This document shows positions 1-4,841 of a DNA stretch of 8,058 bases, one piece after another. The DNA is from Gammaproteobacteria bacterium (GTDB lineage Bacteria; Aquificota; Aquificia; Aquificales; QOAS01): assembly GCA_003972855.1 (NCBI GenBank), contig QOAS01000012.1, positions 1 to 8,058 of the forward strand, given 5' to 3'. The first letter of the stretch is position 1; each line of letters starts with the position of its first letter. The notes beneath the pieces were generated by a model. It had not been told where the DNA came from. It ran no database searches and saw only the letters and a list, made by a program, of their open reading frames with translations. A program made the position numbers and the translations under genes.

Positions 1-143
1 GTGACTATCCTCGCCAGCACCCCGTGCTCGTTCTGAACCAGGAGGTCTATTACGTGCTTTCTCACCTTGCCCTTGGGGAGTTTCCTAAACTTGGGGGCGG
101 TGACAACCTTTAACCCTTCGTCCCTTCCTATTGTGTCCGCCAT
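1..143 (-). CDS. ilvN: Acetolactate synthase small (regulatory) subunit, N-terminal part only
   Basis: This is the 5' end of a gene that runs out of the window. Reading the minus strand from the ATG at 143 gives 47 codons; residues 30-47 (HVIDLLVQNEHGVLARIV) match the first strand and helix of the ACT domain that opens IlvN/IlvH, the regulatory subunit of acetolactate synthase, which binds the catalytic subunit and mediates valine feedback in isoleucine/valine/leucine synthesis. About 29 residues precede the ACT domain, more than in E. coli IlvH, where it begins almost at residue 1. A GTG at 63-65 would give a conventional short N-terminus, so the true start is uncertain. No good Shine-Dalgarno site precedes the ATG. 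The gene has the same orientation as trmD, from which it is separated by the tnpB element; before that insertion the two were probably adjacent. The family call is fairly secure; catalytic-subunit linkage cannot be seen. Confidence 0.8.
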   Translation of the reverse strand, partial: MADTIGRDEGLKVVTAPKFRKLPKGKVRKHVIDLLVQNEHGVLARIV

Positions 144-188
144 AGGTATATGAGGATATAATTAGTTGCCGTAAAAGCAAAAGAGATT

Positions 189-217
189 TTGGAAGTGTTA
201 AGTAGATTAGTTAGATT
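189..217 (+). promoter_or_regulatory. Possible promoter of tnpB
   Basis: TTGGAA at 189-194 (4 of 6 to the -35 consensus) is followed after 17 bp by TAGATT at 212-217 (4 of 6 to the -10 consensus), about 42 bp ahead of the tnpB start. In this A+T-rich stretch such matches arise easily by chance, so this is only a candidate. Confidence 0.25.
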
Positions 218-241
218 TAAATGTCTAATGGCAAGGAAACT

Positions 242-248
242 AGGAGAG
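242..248 (+). promoter_or_regulatory. Ribosome binding site of tnpB
   Basis: The purine run AGGAGAGG around 242-249 lies about 10-12 bases ahead of the ATG at 259 and supports that ATG as the tnpB start. Spacing is slightly long, but no better start is visible. Confidence 0.5.
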
Positions 249-258
249 GCTCTAAAAA

Positions 259-1884
259 ATGCCCTTGGTTAAAAGGGTCTTATCCATAAGAATAGCAGGC
301 AAAGAGAGAAAACAAAAAGTTAGAAAACTCATTTTGGATTTAGTCCACTTTAAAAACCTTCTAATCCTTCTTATCCGTAGGTATAGAGAACTTTACGGCT
401 ATTATCCCTTAAACGAATCCCTCCTTTACGGCTTACTTGCAAAAGAGTATAAAGGCAAATATCAATGTGAATTTAACGAGCTTTTACAAAATATTAAAAA
501 TGACAAAAAATTAACCGAATTTTTAGAAAATCTAAAAGACCAAAAAGAGAAAGTTGAAAACCCTCACTTAGTCCAAAGCGTTATTAGAAATATCGTTAGG
601 GACTTTAACAACTACTTTAAATCCTTGGACAAATACAGGGAAAAGCCCAAAAGGTTTAGAGCTAAACCCAAGCCTCCCAAACCTAAAAAGCTCCGCTATC
701 TAATAGATTTCTCCGTTGAGGGAAACGCCAATATCTTTAAGGTTGAAACCGATAAATTCCTCTGCAAGCTTAGAAATGGAAGATGGCTAAAAGTTAAACT
801 CCCTAAAAACTTTGGCTACAAAATAACTTCGTTTAGGTTAAAACTTTTAGCGGACGACCTCTATGTTGATGTTGTCTATAAATATCCTTTGGAAATTAAA
901 GAACCGAAGGGAAACTTTAAAGCGGGAATAGATTTAGGTTTAGACGAGCTTTTAGCCATAGTATCGGATAATCCAAACCTGAAAAGCTTTATAGTTTCGG
1001 GAAAAGAGCTTAAAGCTTTCAATCAGTGGTTTAGCAAAGAGAAAGCCAAACTCCAAAGTGAGATAGACAAGCTTAAAAATGAGTTAAAGAAAAAAGGAGA
1101 GGATTTAACCGAAAAACAAATTAAAGCTATCCGAAAACAAATTAGAGATCTTGAAATAAAGCTAAAAATTCTATCAGCCCATAGGAGGAGAAGGTTAAAC
1201 AACGATTTGCACAAAATAGCCCGCAAGGTGGTGGATTTGCTCTACGAAACGGGACATAAAGCCATCTACATCGGTATAAATGCATTGGAAAGCAAAAACG
1301 GGATAAATTTAGGCAAAAAGCTAAACCAAGAGTTTGTTTCCATTCCATTTAGGAAACTAATAGAGCTAATCAAATATAAAGCCAAAGAGTTTGGAATGGA
1401 AGTTAAAGAAGTAGACGAGGCTTATACCTCTAAAACATCGCCTTTTGCGGATGTTCTTAAAAACCAAAAGTTGGGAAAGAAGCTAAAAAAGGAAATTGAA
1501 AAGCTTGAAAGATTGAAAAGGGAAGATAATCAGGAAAAAATAGCGAAAGTTGAAAAGAAAATAGGGAAATTGACTAAGGAAATAAAAAAGAAGTTGTTAG
1601 GAAAGAGGAAAGGAAACATTTTTAGGGATTTTATAAGCGGAAAGATATTTCACTCCGATTTAGTGGGGGCGTTAAACATTTTGAGAGTAGGAGCCAAGCT
1701 CCTAAGACTTAGTTTTTATGGGAACTTAAAAGTTTTGTTTGTGAAGCTGTGCAATCCGAGAAGGTTTAAGCTGATGGAGTTTTTTTACAAAGTATCCCCC
1801 GAGTCCGTGAAATGGATAGGGGGTAGTAGGCACGCCTTAGAGCGTGCAAGGATGAACGGGGAAAGGGCTTTTACTATCGCCTGA
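259..1884 (+). CDS. tnpB: TnpB RNA-guided nuclease with rearranged RuvC active site
   Basis: TnpB proteins are transposon-encoded nucleases, ancestors of Cas12, that cut DNA matching a guide carried by an omega RNA made from the element's right end. At 541 aa this one is longer than the usual ~400. The N-terminal ~215 residues are the recognition/wedge region. RuvC-I is GIDLG (223-227) with catalytic Asp225. A Lys/Glu-rich helical insert spans ~258-305, followed by HRRRRLNNDLHKIAR (308-322). The canonical RuvC-II Glu position, in YIGIN, is Gly339; the likely substitute is Glu387 in VDEAYTSKTS. RuvC-III is FHSDLVGALNILRVG with Asp467. There are no CxxC pairs between 388 and 470; instead a charged coiled-coil-like stretch (~400-450) replaces the zinc ribbon. 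Because D225, E387 and D467 are all kept, an active nuclease is more likely than a dead repressor (TldR) type. The last ~30 codons overlap the omega-RNA scaffold. Activity is inferred. Confidence 0.93.
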   Translation: MPLVKRVLSIRIAGKERKQKVRKLILDLVHFKNLLILLIRRYRELYGYYPLNESLLYGLLAKEYKGKYQCEFNELLQNIKNDKKLTEFLENLKDQKEKVENPHLVQSVIRNIVRDFNNYFKSLDKYREKPKRFRAKPKPPKPKKLRYLIDFSVEGNANIFKVETDKFLCKLRNGRWLKVKLPKNFGYKITSFRLKLLADDLYVDVVYKYPLEIKEPKGNFKAGIDLGLDELLAIVSDNPNLKSFIVSGKELKAFNQWFSKEKAKLQSEIDKLKNELKKKGEDLTEKQIKAIRKQIRDLEIKLKILSAHRRRRLNNDLHKIARKVVDLLYETGHKAIYIGINALESKNGINLGKKLNQEFVSIPFRKLIELIKYKAKEFGMEVKEVDEAYTSKTSPFADVLKNQKLGKKLKKEIEKLERLKREDNQEKIAKVEKKIGKLTKEIKKKLLGKRKGNIFRDFISGKIFHSDLVGALNILRVGAKLLRLSFYGNLKVLFVKLCNPRRFKLMEFFYKVSPESVKWIGGSRHALERARMNGERAFTIA

Positions 1885-1918
1885 CATTTTTTCAAATTTT
1901 TACCCTTTCTCCGTTCCT
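1735..1918 (+). ncRNA. Omega RNA scaffold at the tnpB element right end
   Basis: In this family the guide RNA scaffold covers the 3' end of tnpB and the right end, and the guide is the flanking sequence just beyond. The well-supported core is 1792-1918, conserved in the second copy at 4686-4817. Three stems are visible. Stem 1 has CCCCC (1796-1800) pairing with GGGGG (1818-1822), with TCCG/TGGA inside it. Stem 2 is GCACGC (1830-1835) with GCGTGC (1842-1847). Stem 3 is a 14-bp stem, 1854-1867 with 1903-1916 and one internal G-U, whose 35-base loop contains the tnpB stop codon. The 5' end of the RNA is not defined by the sequence; 1735 is a guess based on usual omega-RNA lengths. The guide would start at 1919 and is antisense to the end of trmD. 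Confidence 0.7.
1854..1916 (+). repeat. Right-end hairpin of the tnpB element (stem 3)
   Basis: Arms 1854-1867 and 1903-1916 are inverted repeats pairing over 14 bp with one G-U, leaving only 2 bases to the element boundary. A sub-terminal right-end hairpin is expected for IS200/IS605 elements as the single-strand DNA signal for TnpA, and the same bases would form the 3' stem of the omega RNA. The copy at 4751-4816 keeps the pairing. Confidence 0.75.
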
Positions 1919-1938
1919 CTCAAAACGAGCGCCTGAGG
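1919..1938 (+). other. Inferred guide segment of the tnpB-linked omega RNA
   Basis: The first ~16-20 bases outside the right end form the guide in characterised TnpB systems. Here they cover the stop codon and last codons of trmD on the opposite strand, so this guide directs cutting to the empty donor site rather than to a foreign target. Length is by analogy; nothing in the sequence marks its 3' end. Confidence 0.45.
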
Positions 1939-2714
1939 AGTTTTTTGTTTTCCTCCACAAACTCCTCAAAGGTTTTTCCCTTTTTTATGTATTCCAAAAT
2001 GAGTTGTTCTATCGGAGAGAGTTCCCCTTGCGGTGGAACCAAATCGGGACGCTTTTTCAAAGTTTGTTCTATCCTCTTGTATAGTTTCCAAAGCTCTACA
2101 AGTTTGTGGTTTCCCGAAAGCAACACCTCGGGGACTTTTAATCCTTTGAACTCCCTCGGACGGGTGTAAACGGGATAACCCAACCACCTTTGGGAGAAAC
2201 TATCTTCCTCCAAACTTTGGGGTTCGGATAAAACCCCCTCCACCAAACGGGTTGTTCCGTCTATTAAAACCAACGCGGGAAGTTCACCTCCCGAAAGGAT
2301 GAAATCCCCTAAGGAAACTTCCTTATCAACCAAAGTTTTGACCCTTTCGTCTATCCCCTCATATCTACCGCAAAAGATGAGGATATTTTCCTTTTCCTTT
2401 AGCTCCCTAAAGGTTTCTTGGGTTATCCTCTCCCCCCACGGTTCGGTTATTACGACAAAAGGTTTCCCGTAAGTGTTTTTTACATGTTCATAAATCCTAA
2501 AAAAAGGTTGGGGTTTTAAAACCATTCCCGGAAATCCCCCGTAGGGGGTATCGTCTACCTCCCTTGGATTGTCGCAAAACTTCCTAAGGTCTAAGGGATA
2601 AACTTCCACCAACCCCTTTTTTATAGCCTGCCGAACTATGCCGTAGGAGGTGTAGCAGTCTATAATTTGCGGAAATATCGTGGCGACGAAAAACCTCAAA
2701 GGTTGTTTGGACAT
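1920..2714 (-). CDS. trmD: tRNA (guanine-N1-)-methyltransferase, m1G37
   Basis: TrmD transfers a methyl group from S-adenosylmethionine to N1 of G37, next to the anticodon, preventing +1 frameshifting; it is a homodimeric SPOUT enzyme with a deep trefoil knot. The 264 residues match the full family length. Visible motifs are DDTPYGGFPGMV (54-65), FCGRYEGIDERV (114-125), SLGDFILSGGELPALVLID (134-152) in the cofactor knot, and VPEVLLSGNH (194-203) in the C-terminal tRNA-binding domain. Arg156 and Asp171 align with the E. coli catalytic residues Arg154 and Asp169. The usual YGGG is YGGF here. The ATG at 2714 fits the family N-terminus but has no Shine-Dalgarno site and is only 16 bp from the start of the divergent permease gene. 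The stop lies at the very edge of the tnpB element, and the two genes converge with 35 bases between stop codons. Confidence 0.97.
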   Translation of the reverse strand: MSKQPLRFFVATIFPQIIDCYTSYGIVRQAIKKGLVEVYPLDLRKFCDNPREVDDTPYGGFPGMVLKPQPFFRIYEHVKNTYGKPFVVITEPWGERITQETFRELKEKENILIFCGRYEGIDERVKTLVDKEVSLGDFILSGGELPALVLIDGTTRLVEGVLSEPQSLEEDSFSQRWLGYPVYTRPREFKGLKVPEVLLSGNHKLVELWKLYKRIEQTLKKRPDLVPPQGELSPIEQLILEYIKKGKTFEEFVEENKKLLRRSF

Positions 2715-2728
2715 AATTTCATAATTTC
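2713..2728. repeat. Tandem 8-bp duplication between trmD and the permease gene
   Basis: ATAATTTC occurs twice back to back (2713-2720, 2721-2728), filling almost the whole 16-bp space between the two divergent start codons. It could be a slippage product or part of overlapping -10 elements (CATAAT at 2712-2717 and 2720-2725 on plus). No convincing -35 partner is seen on either strand. Confidence 0.5.
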
Positions 2729-2730
2729 CA

Positions 2731-3714
2731 ATGAAATACCTCGCGTTGGGAATTCTCCTTATTTTTACCCTTTTGGCGATATTTGCGGACTTTATAGCCC
2801 CCTATCCCTACGACCTTCAAAATAGGGAAGCTCCCTATCACCCACCTACGAGGGTGCATATTTTTGACTCCAGCGGGAGGCTAACTCACCCTTACGTTCA
2901 CCCCTATGTTTTGGTAAATCCTCTTCTTAAAACCTACGAGGAGGACAAAAGTAAAATTTGCAAGATAGAGTTTTTTACGAAAACCCCCTACGGGTTTAAG
3001 CTCTTTTATACCCCACCCCGTTGTGGCGTATATTTGCTCGGAACCGATAAATTGGGCAGGGATATTTTCTCCCGTTTGGTTTACGGTGCGAGAATTTCAC
3101 TCTCGGTGGGACTCATAGGGGTGAGTATAACCTTTTTACTCGGAATTCTTTTCGGCTCTTTAGCCGGTTACTACGGCGGGGCTATAGACACCGCGGTTAT
3201 GAGGCTTACGGAAGTTTTAATGTCCATTCCCGCTTTTTACCTTATGCTGACGCTAAGGGCGATTTTTCCCTTAGATATGTCCTCGGTAGCGGTATTTTTC
3301 TTGATAATCTTTATCCTCTCTTTTGTAGGTTGGGCGGGTTTGGCAAGGGTTATAAGGGGTTTGGTTCTCTCCTACCGCTCCTATGAATATGTCCTCGCCG
3401 CAAAAACCTACGGAGCTTCCACTTTGAGAATAATCTTTAAACACATCTTGCCCAACACCTACTTTTACCTGATAGTAACCGCCACTTCAGCCATACCCTC
3501 CTACATTTTGGGTGAAGCGGCGCTTTCGCTTTTGGGGTTGGGTATTCAAGAGCCTTACCCCTCTTGGGGTAATATGCTCTCGGAGGCGAGAAGCCTTACG
3601 GTGATAACCTTCTTCCCTTGGATACTTTCACCGGGGATGGCGATATTCCTCGTGGTGGTCGCCTTTAACATTTTGGGGGATACCCTCGTGAGTGAGAAGG
3701 AAAAGATAGGCTAA
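2731..3714 (+). CDS. Peptide/dipeptide ABC transporter permease, OppC/DppC type
   Basis: This is an inner-membrane permease of the peptide/nickel ABC importer family. The first membrane helix is at residues ~3-23, followed by a periplasmic segment to ~100 with the OppC-type PYHPPT...HIFDSSG region. The family signature LGTDKLGRDIFSRLVYGARISL follows (103-124). Further membrane helices lie at ~124-147, ~160-180, ~187-208, ~243-265 and ~293-316. The cytoplasmic EAA loop, which docks on the ATPase, is about residues 219-241, with AAKTYGAS and ending ILPN. The 327-residue length is normal for members with the extra periplasmic segment. Cys77 and Cys98 both fall in that segment and might form a disulfide. 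No partner permease (OppB), ATPase or binding protein is next to it, so it is an orphan subunit in this window; substrate cannot be told. The start at 2731 lacks a Shine-Dalgarno site but begins a good membrane anchor. Confidence 0.92.
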   Translation: MKYLALGILLIFTLLAIFADFIAPYPYDLQNREAPYHPPTRVHIFDSSGRLTHPYVHPYVLVNPLLKTYEEDKSKICKIEFFTKTPYGFKLFYTPPRCGVYLLGTDKLGRDIFSRLVYGARISLSVGLIGVSITFLLGILFGSLAGYYGGAIDTAVMRLTEVLMSIPAFYLMLTLRAIFPLDMSSVAVFFLIIFILSFVGWAGLARVIRGLVLSYRSYEYVLAAKTYGASTLRIIFKHILPNTYFYLIVTATSAIPSYILGEAALSLLGLGIQEPYPSWGNMLSEARSLTVITFFPWILSPGMAIFLVVVAFNILGDTLVSEKEKIG

Positions 3715-3750
3715 CTCTTTTTGTTCCGTTTTTAATCTATTAAACCTTTG

Positions 3751-4518
3751 ATGGAGAAATGCTACACCTTTGAAGACCTAAAGGAGATAATGAAAGAACT
3801 CCGCCAAAAGTGTCCTTGGGATAGAAAGCAAACCCACGAGAGTTTAAAGAAATACCTTTTGGAAGAAACCTACGAGGTTCTTGACGCCATAGACCGCAAA
3901 GACTGGCAAGCCCTAAAAGAGGAATTGGGGGATTTACTCCTCCAACCGATTTTCCACGCCCGCATAGCGGAAGAACAAGGAAAGTTTAACATTGACGATG
4001 TTATAGACCACCTATGTAGAAAACTTATAGAAAGGCACCCCCATGTGTTTGGGGAGGAAAAGGCAAATTCCGCGGAAGAGGTTCTGAAAAACTGGGAAAA
4101 ACGAAAGTTGGAAAAGAGAAACTCCGTCCTTGAGGGTGTTCCCAAGGCTATGCCCGCCCTAATGAGGGCTGAAAAACTGCAAAAAAAAGCTTCCAAGGTG
4201 GGTTTTGACTGGAAAAACCTTTCCCAAGTGGAGGAAAAGGTTAAAGAGGAATGGAAGGAGTTTTGGCAGGCACTGAAGGAGGGTAAAAAAGAAAAAATTG
4301 AACACGAGTTTGGTGATTTACTTTTTGCATTGGTAAACCTCGCAAGGTTTTTAAAAATAGACCCCGAACAGGCTTTGCAGAAGGCAAACGAGAGATTTAT
4401 AAAGAGGTTCTCTTATGTTGAAAAAAGGGTTAAAGAGAGCGGTAAAAAATGGGAAGAATTTACCCTTGAGGAGTTAGACCGCCTTTGGGAAGAGGCAAAA
4501 ATTCGCCAAGAGGAATAA
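3751..4518 (+). CDS. mazG: MazG nucleoside triphosphate pyrophosphohydrolase
   Basis: MazG hydrolyses (d)NTPs to the monophosphate and pyrophosphate, removing damaged nucleotides and, in some bacteria, tempering the stringent response. The 255 residues contain the two all-alpha repeats of the full-length enzyme. The first has LRQKCPWDRKQTHESLKKYL (17-36), then EETYE (38-42) and EELGD (57-61), the EExxE...ExxD metal site, followed by RHPHVFG (95-101). The linker has the typical NWEKRK and SVLEGVPKAMPALMRAEKLQ. The second repeat has KVGFDW (149-154), EEWKE (166-170) and EFGD (186-189). Both metal sites look intact. An in-frame TTG directly precedes the ATG at 3751; the ATG is the more likely start. 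There is no clear Shine-Dalgarno. It follows the permease gene by 36 bp, so the two may be co-transcribed, though their functions are unrelated. Confidence 0.96.
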   Translation: MEKCYTFEDLKEIMKELRQKCPWDRKQTHESLKKYLLEETYEVLDAIDRKDWQALKEELGDLLLQPIFHARIAEEQGKFNIDDVIDHLCRKLIERHPHVFGEEKANSAEEVLKNWEKRKLEKRNSVLEGVPKAMPALMRAEKLQKKASKVGFDWKNLSQVEEKVKEEWKEFWQALKEGKKEKIEHEFGDLLFALVNLARFLKIDPEQALQKANERFIKRFSYVEKRVKESGKKWEEFTLEELDRLWEEAKIRQEE

Positions 4519-4558
4519 AGCGTGTGTATAGTTAGCAAATAGCAAAATAAACAGAAAC

Positions 4559-4589
4559 TTAGAAATTTAGTTTCAAAAGATGTTAAAAT
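4559..4589 (+). promoter_or_regulatory. Candidate promoter of the standalone omega-like RNA
   Basis: TGTTAAAAT at 4581-4589 is an extended -10 (TGn plus TAAAAT, 5 of 6). A weak -35-like TTAGAA lies at 4559-4564 with 19-bp spacing; an extended -10 can tolerate that. Transcription would begin near 4596-4598. The -35 region overlaps the GAAACT/AGTTTC palindrome, so binding of a protein there could influence it. Confidence 0.45.
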
Positions 4590-4596
4590 TTCACTC

Positions 4597-4817
4597 AAAA
4601 GCGGGTTCCTTGGGGAGGCTGTTCCGCGGATAACAAGAACAAAGGGAGCGGGGTAAACAGCCAAAACTTACTTTAAAGATAAAAGGTATCCCCCGAGTCC
4701 CTAACAATAGGGATAGGGGGTAGTAGGCAAGGTATTGACCTTGCAGGGGTGGACGGGGAAAGGGTTTTTGCGATTGGCTGAAACATTTTTTTAAGTTTTT
4801 ACCCTTTCTCCGTTCCT
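4597..4817 (+). ncRNA. Standalone omega-RNA-like locus upstream of skp
   Basis: Bases 4686-4817 align almost end to end with the omega-RNA part of the tnpB element (1792-1918). Shared blocks are GTATCCCCCGAGTCC, ATAGGGGGTAGTAGGCA, ACGGGGAAAGGG and CCCTTTCTCCGTTCCT. Between them, hairpin sequences differ but pairing is kept: TCCCTA/TAGGGA with loop ACAA (against TCCG/TGGA), and GCAAGGT/ACCTTGC (4727-4733, 4738-4744, against GCACGC/GCGTGC). The 3' stem pairs 4751-4764 with 4802-4816. The 5' half (4601-4662) is not clearly shared and has its own long-range pairing, GGCTGTT (4617-4623) with AACAGCC (4656-4662), and inside it CCGC with GCGG. There is no tnpB attached. The promoter-like site upstream suggests independent transcription; the start is inferred. 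It could act with the TnpB encoded 2.7 kb away. Confidence 0.6.
4751..4816 (+). repeat. Right-end hairpin of the standalone copy
   Basis: Arms 4751-4764 and 4802-4816 form the equivalent of the tnpB element stem 3. An A-T pair at the third base of the 14-bp arm in the first copy is a G-T wobble here, so pairing is kept. The loop (4765-4801) has diverged and lost the coding constraint present in the first copy, though its length is nearly the same. Confidence 0.7.
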
Positions 4818-4837
4818 ACTTTACCGCAAAGGGAGGG
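4818..4837 (+). other. Inferred guide segment of the standalone omega-like RNA
   Basis: By analogy with TnpB systems, the 16-20 bases after the right end would be the guide. Here they run through the skp leader and include its Shine-Dalgarno sequence. A transcript from 4597 that is not processed would simply be skp mRNA with a structured ~245-base leader. Confidence 0.4.
4831..4837 (+). promoter_or_regulatory. Ribosome binding site of skp
   Basis: GGGAGGG lies 4 bases ahead of the ATG at 4842 and fixes that start. It is one of only two strong Shine-Dalgarno sequences in the window and falls inside the inferred guide segment of the standalone RNA. Confidence 0.75.
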
Positions 4838-4841
4838 TTAG

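Larger units (their letters stand above)
157..1918 (+). mobile_element. IS200/IS605-family element of IS1341 type (tnpB only)
   Basis: The element carries a single tnpB and no Y1 transposase tnpA, so it could only move with a TnpA supplied in trans. The right boundary is set at 1918 because identity with a second copy of the right end (4686-4817) stops exactly there, one base before the trmD stop codon. The left boundary is an estimate. Bases 157-182 and 4527-4547 share TATA(A/G)TTAG followed after a short gap by AGCAAAA, suggesting that the left end begins near 157-161. A small inverted repeat (211-215 with 224-228) and a second pair (166-170 with 230-234) lie between the left end and tnpB and may be the sub-terminal palindrome typical of this family. 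The interior is visibly more A+T-rich than the flanking genes. The element separates trmD from ilvN. Confidence 0.7.
4527..4817 (+). mobile_element. Short non-autonomous relative of the tnpB element (no tnpB)
   Basis: The right part, 4686-4817, is a diverged copy of the tnpB element right end (1792-1918), ending at the same base of the conserved sequence. A possible left end at 4527-4547 resembles that of the tnpB element (TATAGTTAG, then AGCAAAA), and a perfect 6-bp inverted repeat GAAACT/AGTTTC (4554-4559, 4569-4574, 9-base loop) lies just inside it, where a left-end palindrome would be expected. The ~290-bp element has no open reading frame on its own strand. Removing it would leave mazG and skp about 35-40 bp apart. 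It could be a miniature element mobilised by a TnpA elsewhere, or a decayed remnant; the preserved pairing argues against simple decay. Confidence 0.55.

Noticed and set aside
1023..1348. Minus-strand open frames inside tnpB.
   Set aside because: They lie opposite a strongly supported coding frame, have low-complexity translations and no ribosome binding sites; they are shadows of the A+T-rich gene.
259..1884. TnpB as a nuclease-dead transcriptional repressor (TldR-like).
   Set aside because: Asp225 and Asp467 are kept and a plausible substitute glutamate exists at 387, so loss of the canonical glutamate alone does not indicate a dead enzyme.
3870..4664. Minus-strand open frames opposite mazG, one extending into the 4519-4664 gap.
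   Set aside because: They mirror mazG codons, resemble no family I know, and the one crossing the gap has no plausible start signal.
4601..4690. Signal recognition particle RNA, tmRNA or RNase P RNA in the mazG-skp gap.
   Set aside because: The GGTAAAC segment first recalled SRP RNA, but the conserved CAGG and GGAAGG tetraloop elements are absent. No tmRNA tag frame or tRNA-like ends and no RNase P core motifs are seen.
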